Assembly: GCA_017454565.1 (NCBI GenBank)
Contig: JAFTCS010000102.1
Location: 1-6,737 of the forward strand
Length of the DNA: 6,737 nucleotides
Reading direction: 5' to 3'
From: Clostridia bacterium
GTDB lineage: Bacteria > Bacillota > Clostridia > Oscillospirales > Acutalibacteraceae
Shown here in pieces: positions 1 through 5,696 of this stretch. Within the stretch, counting starts at the first letter, position 1. Every line of letters starts with the position of its first letter. The notes under the pieces are model-generated. The model saw only the letters and a list, made by a program, of their open reading frames with translations. It had not been told where the DNA came from and did no database searches. The position numbers were made by a program, and so were the translations under genes.

Positions 1-2
1 GC

Positions 3-695
3 TTCGATGAATTCTCCTCGCTGCTGCCCTTTAACTCCGAGATCATCAGGATCGGCAATAACAGCAAGTACACTTACAGAAACAGCAGTGACAACCCCAT
101 AACCATCAATAAGACAAGCGTTAAGTGCCGGATCAATACCAGCGAGTACGATACCGACGGCTACCGCATCCGCGCAAAGCTTGGCAACATGGGTATTTCA
201 CTGAACACAAATTATTACGAGCTGAACATCGACACCGAAAACGGTGTATACGTTATCAAGAACGGTATTGGTATCCCGCTTGTAAACAATGATCTTGTCC
301 TTGAGCTTAACTGGGAAGACGGCAGCTTAAAGTCTGCTTCGCTTACAAACCTGAATCCCTTTGAAGCGGTCACTACCGGCGAAAACATGACTTATTCCGA
401 CTTTAAACTTGCACTGAACGACGCTTCCGGCAAGGCTCTTTCGGATATGGTCCTTGAAGGTACATGCAAGATAACCACAAAGACTGAACCGCCCACAGTG
501 TTCGATGATGTCACCCTGAAATTCGCATTGATCGACAGGGCCATTACCATGACGCAGAAGGATAAGGCATCGGGAGTTGAAAGAAAATTCCTTCTCGGAC
601 CCGGCGCGTTCTATGTTGACCCGCTGTCATACGGCAGTGCGGTTTCGGCGGCAGTCCTGGCAAATATTGATATGAAGGCGGTGATGGCAGGATGA
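3..695 (+). CDS. Unrecognised protein, 5' end outside the window (partial)
   Basis: The reading frame is open from the first complete codon at position 3 to the TGA at 693-695, so the first in-window ATG (189) is probably internal and the gene starts upstream. The visible 230 residues alternate short hydrophobic and polar stretches with many Asn, Thr and Asp residues, as in beta-sandwich surface proteins, but I recognise no family, catalytic motif or nucleotide-binding site. No membrane segment, sorting signal or lipobox appears in the visible part, and the C-terminus is mildly hydrophobic (residues near GAFYVDPLSYG onward, Ala-rich). Its stop codon overlaps the ATG of the next gene in an ATGA, which implies translational coupling. 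The partner is a membrane-anchored surface protein, so a shared envelope role is plausible. A signal peptide, if present, would lie outside the window. That this is a real gene is well supported; its function is unknown. Confidence 0.85.
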   Translation, partial: FDEFSSLLPFNSEIIRIGNNSKYTYRNSSDNPITINKTSVKCRINTSEYDTDGYRIRAKLGNMGISLNTNYYELNIDTENGVYVIKNGIGIPLVNNDLVLELNWEDGSLKSASLTNLNPFEAVTTGENMTYSDFKLALNDASGKALSDMVLEGTCKITTKTEPPTVFDDVTLKFALIDRAITMTQKDKASGVERKFLLGPGAFYVDPLSYGSAVSAAVLANIDMKAVMAG

Positions 696-3082
696 ACGGC
701 AGCAGATCCTACACAAAGAATATAAAGACGGCAGCTATCAGCTGCATGACCGTAGTGCTTATGGTCGTTATGATGCTGGCGTCCGTCTCTGTATCAGCCA
801 AAGCCTATGAAGAAGTCATCAAATTAAGCGATAAAACAAATGTTGAGTTTGTTATAACCTATACGGGCAGCGACCCGAAAACAGTGAGCATCAAGTCTCC
901 GAGCAAGACCTACAGCAAGGATACAGACTACGATTCGGTAGTACGCGGCACAAAGGAGATACACCTTTTTCTGCGTGACGCCGAAAAGGGCGACTGGACT
1001 GTAACTGTTGACGGAACCTCCGGAGTTAAGGTAAAGACAAACGCCTGGGATCCCGACGCAAGTACAGATACCTCTGCTGCTGAGTCCTCCGCACCTGATA
1101 CCTCCAAAACGGAGACTTCTAAGACGGAGAACTCAAAAACCGAGACTTCGACAACGGAGACCTCTAAGACAGAAACCTCCAAAACGGAGACATCCAATAC
1201 CGAAACCTCAAAGACCGAGACCGGCACACCGAGTAAGGAATCTCTTACCATTGCCTCCTTTACCTATGAACAGCCCAAAAATGACAAGATAAAGGTCAAG
1301 GCAGACGTAAAGTTCAATAAAGAGGTCGATTACAATCTGGTGATCAGCGCCTATACCGACAGCAGTCTCAACAGCATTATCGGTACCGAGCTGAACATTC
1401 CGCTGCTTGACACCAACCGCAGCACACGCCAGGCTGTAGAGGCGGAACTGGATATCAGCAGGCTGCCTGACGGCGAATGGAATCTTATGCTCACTGCCGA
1501 AACAGATCTTGAAGACGGCAGCGTGTCAAAGGTAAACTCCCTTGCAGACAAGACCTTTAAAGTGACCGGTCACACCAAGGCAGGAGATCCAGCAAAGGTG
1601 AAAACCTCCGCTGACCTTGCCAACCACATTATGGTGGTTGACTGGAGCAAGATCGAGGACAGCTATGACTCAATGCTCATCACAGTCGTAGATAAGGACG
1701 GCAATCTGCTTGTTTATGACACGGTGTACCGCAGCGACAGTACGACGACTGATTTCCTTGCCAACAGTGATGTTACTGTACACCTTATGCCTGTCAGAAA
1801 TGACAGATTTGAAACGGTCTATACTTTTCAGCTCAGTTACGCGCCGACAGTAAGTGTCAGCATAGACACCCCCGAAGTCACCGGCGACCTGATGGTGCAG
1901 ATCTCCTACAGTGCAGACAACACAACCGTACCCGCAGACGTTATCCTCAACGGCAAGAAGAGCAATTATAACCTCAGCGGCACAGGCAACATGTCACTGC
2001 CGCTTGAGCCAATGAGCACCAACCATATTTCTGTAACATATTATGTAGGCGACAATCAGCAGTACACTATTGAAAAGACCATCAGTGTGCAGAGTGAGCC
2101 TGCGACTATCGAGTTTTATGGTATAGGCGAAAAGCTGGTCACATCCAACGACAAGCTTACCATTATCGGCAAGACACAGCCGGGCGTAAAGCTGAAAATG
2201 GGTGAGACCGATGTTGCTGTAGACGAAAACGGCGAGTTCAAAGCAGAAGCGTCACTCAACAACGGCGAAAACGACATCAGCTTTGATCTTGAAAATCCAT
2301 ACGGTATTCACGCGTCACGCAGTATCAGAGTTATCCGCACATCTGCGGGCGGCTCGGCAGCCGATGCAGTGAACAAGAGCGAGATCCCTCTCTGGCTCCA
2401 GCTTGTTTTCGGCGCACTGGTTACTGTTATATGCGTTGCTGCAATATTTGCAGCTATCACGCGCATCCGCAAGAAACAGACCAATACATTTGGCAAGCTG
2501 CTCATAATTGGAAAGATCTTCCTTGTGCTCTGTATGGTGCTCTTTATCGGTGCCGGCGTATACTGTATGATCGAAAGCTTTATAGTTTCGGGCAGTATTT
2601 CCGGCGGCAGCCTTATTGACAGGCTCGAAGTCAACGACTATGACGGTCTTGATACAGTCCTCCGCATAAGAAACGAATGGATAAGCAGGATGATACTCTT
2701 CTTCGTGCTCGGCGGTATCAGCGCAGTGCTCTTCGTGCTTTCCATTGTATTCAGAAAGAAGCTTGAAAAGCTCTGCAACAGACCAAAGAAAGTCAAGGCT
2801 CCCAAGCCGCCGAAGCCACCAAAAGCCCCTAAGCCGCCAAAGGCTCCCCGTCAGTCATGGTTTGCGGCAGACCCATCAGAGTATCCGCAGCAGTATGCTC
2901 AGGACGGTCAGCAGGCTCAGTACCCACAGTATCCGCAGGGACAGCCGGTTCCCCAGTATCCTCAGGACAGTCAGCAGGCTCAGTACCCGCAGTATCCGCA
3001 GGGACAGCCGGTTCCCCAGTATCCTCAGGACAGTCAGCAGGCTCAGTACCCGCAGCAGCCCCAGGTACCGCCTCAGAACTGA
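692..3082 (+). CDS. Surface protein: signal peptide, Ser/Thr linker, Ig-like modules, three membrane segments, repeat tail
   Basis: A 796-residue envelope protein of unknown function. Residues 1-38 form a signal peptide (Lys-containing n-region, hydrophobic core 13-30, likely cleavage after AKA). Residues 40-118 are a small beta-rich domain. Residues 121-180 are a flexible linker with eight TSKTE-type repeats. Residues 185-470 hold further beta-rich modules. Residues 473-549 match the pattern of bacterial Ig/glucodextranase-B-like modules (GKTQPG, then DENGEFKAEASLNNGEN). Hydrophobic segments lie at about 567-589, 603-627 and 666-687. Basic residues after the first and third (TRIRKKQ, RKKLEK) place the large N-terminal part outside and the C-terminus in the cytoplasm. 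The tail is Lys-Pro-rich (699-719), then three 21-residue QYPQD...GQPVP repeats. The start follows from the 4-bp overlap with the preceding gene and the signal peptide; the ribosome site there is weak. A sensor, adhesin or scaffold role is possible but not shown. Confidence 0.88.
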   Translation: MNGSRSYTKNIKTAAISCMTVVLMVVMMLASVSVSAKAYEEVIKLSDKTNVEFVITYTGSDPKTVSIKSPSKTYSKDTDYDSVVRGTKEIHLFLRDAEKGDWTVTVDGTSGVKVKTNAWDPDASTDTSAAESSAPDTSKTETSKTENSKTETSTTETSKTETSKTETSNTETSKTETGTPSKESLTIASFTYEQPKNDKIKVKADVKFNKEVDYNLVISAYTDSSLNSIIGTELNIPLLDTNRSTRQAVEAELDISRLPDGEWNLMLTAETDLEDGSVSKVNSLADKTFKVTGHTKAGDPAKVKTSADLANHIMVVDWSKIEDSYDSMLITVVDKDGNLLVYDTVYRSDSTTTDFLANSDVTVHLMPVRNDRFETVYTFQLSYAPTVSVSIDTPEVTGDLMVQISYSADNTTVPADVILNGKKSNYNLSGTGNMSLPLEPMSTNHISVTYYVGDNQQYTIEKTISVQSEPATIEFYGIGEKLVTSNDKLTIIGKTQPGVKLKMGETDVAVDENGEFKAEASLNNGENDISFDLENPYGIHASRSIRVIRTSAGGSAADAVNKSEIPLWLQLVFGALVTVICVAAIFAAITRIRKKQTNTFGKLLIIGKIFLVLCMVLFIGAGVYCMIESFIVSGSISGGSLIDRLEVNDYDGLDTVLRIRNEWISRMILFFVLGGISAVLFVLSIVFRKKLEKLCNRPKKVKAPKPPKPPKAPKPPKAPRQSWFAADPSEYPQQYAQDGQQAQYPQYPQGQPVPQYPQDSQQAQYPQYPQGQPVPQYPQDSQQAQYPQQPQVPPQN
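1100..1219 (+). repeat. Eight 15-bp tandem repeats encoding a TSKTE linker
   Basis: Eight consecutive in-frame 15-bp units encode variants of Thr-Ser-Lys-Thr-Glu (one starts with Asn, one has Thr for Lys, one has Asn for Lys). Third-codon positions vary between units (acg/acc/aca, gag/gaa), so the amino-acid pattern is better conserved than the DNA. Such a low-complexity Thr/Ser/charged stretch typically separates extracellular domains and could carry O-glycans. Unit number may vary between strains. Confidence 0.9.
2891..3079 (+). repeat. Three 63-bp tandem repeats encoding the Gln/Tyr/Pro tail
   Basis: Three in-frame 63-bp units lie at 2891-2953, 2954-3016 and 3017-3079. Units 1 and 2 differ at only 3 of 63 bases. 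Unit 3 is identical to unit 2 over its first 39 bases (13 codons) and then diverges into a Gln/Pro-rich end. The encoded 21-residue unit begins QYPQDSQQAQYPQ and ends GQPVP. Near-identity including silent positions points to recent duplication by slippage or unequal recombination, so the copy number is likely unstable. Confidence 0.93.
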
Positions 3083-3123
3083 AATCACTGTCATACAGAC
3101 GAAAACCGAATGACACTATAATT

Positions 3124-3165
3124 ACAAGACCGATGGCAAACAGATCCGTCGGTCTTGTTTTATTG
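3124..3165 (+). terminator. Intrinsic terminator after the surface-protein gene
   Basis: A 13-bp stem pairs 3124-3136 (acaagaccgatgg) with 3146-3158 (ccgtcggtcttgt), with a single U.G wobble and a 9-base loop. A T-rich run (ttttatt) follows. It lies 41 bases after the stop of the upstream gene and separates that unit from the next promoter. Confidence 0.92.
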
Positions 3166-3225
3166 TTCTACGATATTATACAGGTAATAGTATGATAATT
3201 TTTATAACAGATGCCGTTTTATTTA

Positions 3226-3254
3226 TTGAAAACTGTCTTTAACTGTGCTATTAT
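3226..3254 (+). promoter_or_regulatory. Probable sigma-A promoter with extended -10, upstream of the cyclophilin gene
   Basis: A -35 box TTGAAA (3226-3231) is followed after 17 bases by TATTAT (3249-3254), preceded by TGC, which supplies the TGn extended -10 element. It sits just after the terminator and about 37 bases before the cyclophilin start codon, as expected for the promoter of the downstream operon. An overlapping TATAAT at 3252-3257 gives a less favourable 20-base spacing from the same -35 box. Confidence 0.65.
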
Positions 3255-3277
3255 AATAAAAGTTTATTATAAACAAG

Positions 3278-3283
3278 AAAGGA
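3278..3283 (+). promoter_or_regulatory. Ribosome binding site fixing the cyclophilin start at 3292
   Basis: AAAGGA lies 8 bases before the ATG at 3292. The longer frame from ATG 3211 would place the promoter inside the coding region and has no ribosome site, so 3292 is the supported start. Confidence 0.8.
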
Positions 3284-3291
3284 AAATCGAT

Positions 3292-4089
3292 ATGCCAAGA
3301 AAGATCAAGAAAAAAGCTGTAAAGAAAGAGGTCAATTCCGGAAAGATAATCCTTATCACTGCGGGAATCATTCTGGGAGTGATCGCTGTTCTGCTCATAG
3401 TTCTTGCCATTGTACAGAATGTCGGCAAGGGCGGAAAAGAGGAGAGCGAAGCCTCATTTACCAATACAAGCAACACAGCTTCAACCCAGTCCTCAGCTGA
3501 TGTCAGTGTAACATCTGAACAGTCGAACGAAGTAAGCACCCCGGACTTTCTCAAGGATGTTGAGATAGACCCCGCAAAGACCTATTATGCCGATATTGAC
3601 ATAAAGGACTACGGCAAGATCACAGTCAAGCTTGACCCGAGCGCAGCACCCATCACCGTAAAGAACTTTGTTTACCTTACAAATTCAGGCTTCTATAACG
3701 GTCTGACTTTCCATAGGATCATGGAAGGCTTTATGATGCAGGGCGGAGATCCCCAGGGCAACGGCTATGGCGGTTCTCCCAATACGATCTACGGCGAGTT
3801 CTCTGAAAATGGTTTCAACAACCCGATATCTCACCAGAGAGGCGTTATCTCCATGGCAAGAAGCACCAGCATGGACAGTGCAAGCTCTCAGTTCTTTATC
3901 TGCCAGACAGGCGATCATACGGCTGCTCTTGACGGCAAATACGCTGCCTTTGGTCAGGTGACAGAAGGTATGGATATTGTTGACAAGATCTGCACAGACG
4001 CAAAGCCTACTGACAATAACGGTACTATCCCTGCCGACCAGCAGCCCGTTATCAACTCCATTACGATTCGTACCGAAGCAAATTCCTGA
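3292..4089 (+). CDS. Membrane-anchored cyclophilin-type peptidyl-prolyl cis-trans isomerase
   Basis: A 265-residue protein that should catalyse cis-trans isomerisation of Xaa-Pro bonds in exported proteins on the outer face of the membrane. Residues 1-17 are strongly basic, 18-42 form one membrane segment with no lipobox, 52-85 are a Ser/Thr-rich linker, and about 95-262 form the cyclophilin domain. Active-site features are clear: FHR with the catalytic arginine at R142 (Arg55 of human CypA), GFMMQGGDP with F147, M148 and Q150, SSQFF at 198-202, and LDGKYAAFG at 213-221. The residue matching CypA Trp121 is Ala212 and that matching His126 is Tyr217. Loss of the Trp usually weakens cyclosporin A binding, so low drug sensitivity is an inference. 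It is the first gene after the promoter at 3226. No terminator separates it from the downstream genes, so it probably leads an operon. Confidence 0.93.
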   Translation: MPRKIKKKAVKKEVNSGKIILITAGIILGVIAVLLIVLAIVQNVGKGGKEESEASFTNTSNTASTQSSADVSVTSEQSNEVSTPDFLKDVEIDPAKTYYADIDIKDYGKITVKLDPSAAPITVKNFVYLTNSGFYNGLTFHRIMEGFMMQGGDPQGNGYGGSPNTIYGEFSENGFNNPISHQRGVISMARSTSMDSASSQFFICQTGDHTAALDGKYAAFGQVTEGMDIVDKICTDAKPTDNNGTIPADQQPVINSITIRTEANS

Positions 4090-4098
4090 ATCTGATGA

Positions 4099-4416
4099 TT
4101 TAAAGAAAGGGAGTGGGCTTGTGTTAATGTTCCTTATTATTTTCGGTGTTGCCATGCTGGAGAAATGCTTATCTGGACAGGAATTTTCGTGGGCGGCATC
4201 ACAGCTTATTCGGGTGCGCTGCAGTGGATAGCGGCGATCCTTGGATATCTTGGAATAATATATGTCATGTTCAGCGGTGCAAGACGTCTTGAAGAGCGTC
4301 AGACACGCACCTACGGGAACGACCCGGAATATCAGGAATATTTCCGCAAGACACCTATTATGATACTGTTTATACCGCTGTACAGCGTTATAAACTTGAA
4401 ATGGCTCGTTGCCTGA
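4099..4416 (+). pseudogene. 3' remnant of a DUF1295/steroid 5-alpha-reductase-like membrane protein gene
   Basis: The intact part, from ATG 4165, encodes 83 residues that match the C-terminal third of DUF1295 membrane proteins: GEMLIWTGIFVGG, then a hydrophobic segment, then SGARRLEERQ, then DPEYQEYFRKTP and a complete C-terminus. Family members are usually about 250-270 residues, so the N-terminal membrane segments are missing. Reading the same frame backward, it is open only to 4099 (a TGA precedes at 4096-4098). It gives ...YYFRCCHAGEML where the family normally has an RHPNYxGE-like motif, which suggests further damage at this conserved cofactor-site region. ATG 4165 has only a GGAG two bases upstream, too close to work well. 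The good ribosome site in the gap feeds GTG 4121 in another frame that stops at 4231. I therefore read this as a broken gene. The short 83-residue product could still be made at low level. Confidence 0.7.
4121..4231 (+). other. Short 36-codon frame behind a strong ribosome site, probably the shifted 5' end of the broken gene
   Basis: AAAGGGAG at 4106-4113 lies 7 bases before GTG 4121. The frame starts with a hydrophobic run (LMFLIIFGVAML), as the first membrane segment of a membrane protein would. It then runs over the DUF1295-coding bases out of frame and stops at TAG 4229-4231. One reading is that this is the true gene start, joined to the gene's 3' end by an internal deletion that changed the frame. 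An independent 36-residue membrane peptide is the alternative. Confidence 0.4.
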
Positions 4417-4427
4417 TGGAGATGCCC

Positions 4428-4880
4428 ATGAGAAAAATAATTATCGCAGCTATCAGCCTGACTCTGCTGATGTGCGGCTGCTCAGGAGGAAATGACAGCA
4501 CATCATCACAGGTACAAAGCTCTGCTGTATCCTCTCAGATATCTGAGGAATCAGTGCTGAAATACAGGCAGATATCCCAGTCTGAGGCTATGGACATTAT
4601 GAATAACGAAAAAGGTATTATTATCCTTGACGTAAGAACACTTGATGAGTTCAACGCCGGTCACATTCCCGGAGCAATATGCGTTCCCAATGAAAACATA
4701 GGAACGTCAGACGTTCCCCAGCTGCCGGATAAATCCCAGAAGATACTCGTTTATTGCCGCAGCGGCAGACGAAGCAAGGAAGCCGCCGGAAAGCTTGCCG
4801 ATATCGGCTACACAAATATCCTTGAGTTTGGCGGCATAAACGACTGGCAGGGCGCTGTTGTCACAGGTTATACGTCGTAA
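4428..4880 (+). CDS. Rhodanese-domain lipoprotein
   Basis: A 150-residue exported protein with one rhodanese domain, of the type that transfers sulfane sulfur through a cysteine persulfide or serves as a small thiol-based carrier. Residues 1-17 form a lipoprotein signal peptide (MRK, hydrophobic core, then MCGC), with Cys18 the likely lipidated residue. Residues 19-45 are a Ser/Gln-rich spacer. The domain runs from about 47 to 147: LDVRTLDEFNAGHIPGA at 67-83 is the CH2A-like signature, and the active loop CRSGRRS at 110-116 has the catalytic Cys110. The start at ATG 4428 is chosen for GGAG at 4418-4421, six bases upstream, and because it begins the signal peptide directly; the in-frame ATG 4401 has no ribosome site. 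It begins 11 bases after the DUF1295 remnant and precedes the signal peptidase gene. The in vivo sulfur donor and acceptor cannot be told from sequence. Confidence 0.9.
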   Translation: MRKIIIAAISLTLLMCGCSGGNDSTSSQVQSSAVSSQISEESVLKYRQISQSEAMDIMNNEKGIIILDVRTLDEFNAGHIPGAICVPNENIGTSDVPQLPDKSQKILVYCRSGRRSKEAAGKLADIGYTNILEFGGINDWQGAVVTGYTS

Positions 4881-4912
4881 ATTTATTTTGCTAATGGATT
4901 CAGAATATATTT

Positions 4913-4918
4913 GAGGTG
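4913..4918 (+). promoter_or_regulatory. Ribosome binding site selecting a TTG start for the signal peptidase
   Basis: GAGGTG at 4913-4918 sits 7 bases before TTG 4926. The upstream in-frame TTG at 4911 overlaps this site and has no site of its own. No ATG or GTG start with suitable spacing precedes the membrane segment. Confidence 0.7.
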
Positions 4919-4925
4919 TATTCCA

Positions 4926-5477
4926 TTGAAAGTGAAGCTGAAAAAAATATGGAGCATATTCAGCACAGTTCTGGTTGTTTTGATAATCCTTGCCGCAGTG
5001 CTGTTAGTCGGTTCAAGAATATTCGGTTACAAGGTATTCAACGTGATATCAGGCAGCATGGCGCCAACTTATAATGTAGGGGATATGCTGTATGTCAAAA
5101 GCGTTTCGCCGCTTGAAGTCAAGGTTGGCGACCCGATAACCTTTGTGGTAGATAACAACCTTGCTGTGGTCACTCACAGAGTCACGGAGATAGATACTGA
5201 AAACGGACGTTTCTATACAAAGGGTGACGCAAATAATACTCCCGACGAATCACCTGTGCTTTTTGGAAATCTTATAGGTGTTCCGCAGTTCAGTATACCA
5301 AAGCTCGGCTATGTGACTGATTTCATTCAGAACCCGCCCGGTTTGTATATTACCATAGGAATATGCGCAGCACTGTTTATTGCCGTTTTTCTTCCGGATA
5401 TAATCATGCGCATTAAGGAAAAAGCAAACGAACCTGATGAGGATGACACATCCGAAGATGAAAGCGATGCTACCTGA
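4926..5477 (+). CDS. sipW: SipW-like (ER-type) signal peptidase I, S26 family
   Basis: A 183-residue membrane protease that should remove signal peptides from a subset of secreted proteins at the outer face of the membrane. A membrane segment at about 9-29 is followed by ISGSMAPTYNVGD, with the nucleophile Ser44. Next come the VGDPITF strand (67-73), VVTHRVTEI with His84, and TKGDANNTPD with Asp101. Histidine at the position where typical bacterial enzymes carry lysine marks the Ser-His ER/archaeal/SipW class. A second membrane segment lies at about 140-162, followed by a short acidic cytoplasmic tail (EPDEDDTSEDESD). Both the length and the two-segment layout fit B. subtilis SipW, which processes TasA and TapA. 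No TasA-like or camelysin-like substrate gene is visible here. The TTG start is chosen from the GAGGTG spacing. This is the last gene before a strong terminator, 45 bases after the rhodanese stop. Confidence 0.92.
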   Translation: MKVKLKKIWSIFSTVLVVLIILAAVLLVGSRIFGYKVFNVISGSMAPTYNVGDMLYVKSVSPLEVKVGDPITFVVDNNLAVVTHRVTEIDTENGRFYTKGDANNTPDESPVLFGNLIGVPQFSIPKLGYVTDFIQNPPGLYITIGICAALFIAVFLPDIIMRIKEKANEPDEDDTSEDESDAT

Positions 5478-5547
5478 ACAGAAATCAGCAAATATTATCT
5501 GAGGATACTATAGGATTATTGTATGAATCCGGACAACAAACACAATT

Positions 5548-5604
5548 AAATAAGGCTTTGTGCAGTGCATATCACAATATACTGCATAAAGCCTTATTTT
5601 TTTA
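5548..5604 (+). terminator. Long intrinsic terminator at the end of the operon
   Basis: A 19-bp stem pairs 5548-5566 with 5581-5599 with a single G.U wobble. The loop is 14 bases (5567-5580), and an uninterrupted T-run follows (to about 5603). It lies 70 bases after the signal peptidase stop and insulates the operon from the amylase gene. Confidence 0.94.
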
Positions 5605-5635
5605 TTCATAAATTGTAAAAAATGCAAAATAATAC

Positions 5636-5664
5636 TTGAAAAGACTCAAAAAAAATGTTAAATT
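5636..5664 (+). promoter_or_regulatory. Possible promoter of the amylase gene
   Basis: TTGAAA (5636-5641) is followed after 17 bases by TAAATT (5659-5664) in a very A/T-rich stretch. This leaves a leader of about 25 bases before the ATG at 5697. A better -10 match, TATAAT at 5677-5682, lies too close to the ribosome site to leave a normal leader. No catabolite-response (cre) site could be recognised by eye. Confidence 0.4.
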
Positions 5665-5696
5665 TAAGTTATATATTATAATTAGGGGGAGTAGCC

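Noticed and set aside
928..1251. Open frame on the minus strand across the TSKTE repeats
   Set aside because: It is low-complexity and exists only because the repeat keeps the opposite frame open. The plus-strand gene through it is well supported.
2891..3079. CRISPR-like or non-coding repeat array
   Set aside because: The repeats are contiguous without unique spacers and stay in the frame of the surface-protein gene.
3089..3115. Inverted repeat tgtcat/atgaca after the surface-protein gene
   Set aside because: It is only 6 bp with a 15-base loop and no T-run. The stronger hairpin just downstream explains termination.
2829..3116. Several open frames on both strands over the 63-bp repeats
   Set aside because: They are products of the in-frame repeat, with no ribosome sites and no recognisable domains.
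3211..3291. Longer start for the cyclophilin gene at ATG 3211
   Set aside because: It covers the promoter and the ribosome site used by ATG 3292, and adds residues that do not look like a signal sequence start.
5523..5549. Eight-codon frame (ATG 5523 to TAA) between the signal peptidase gene and the terminator
   Set aside because: It is too short to distinguish from chance, has only a weak ribosome site, and runs into the terminator stem.
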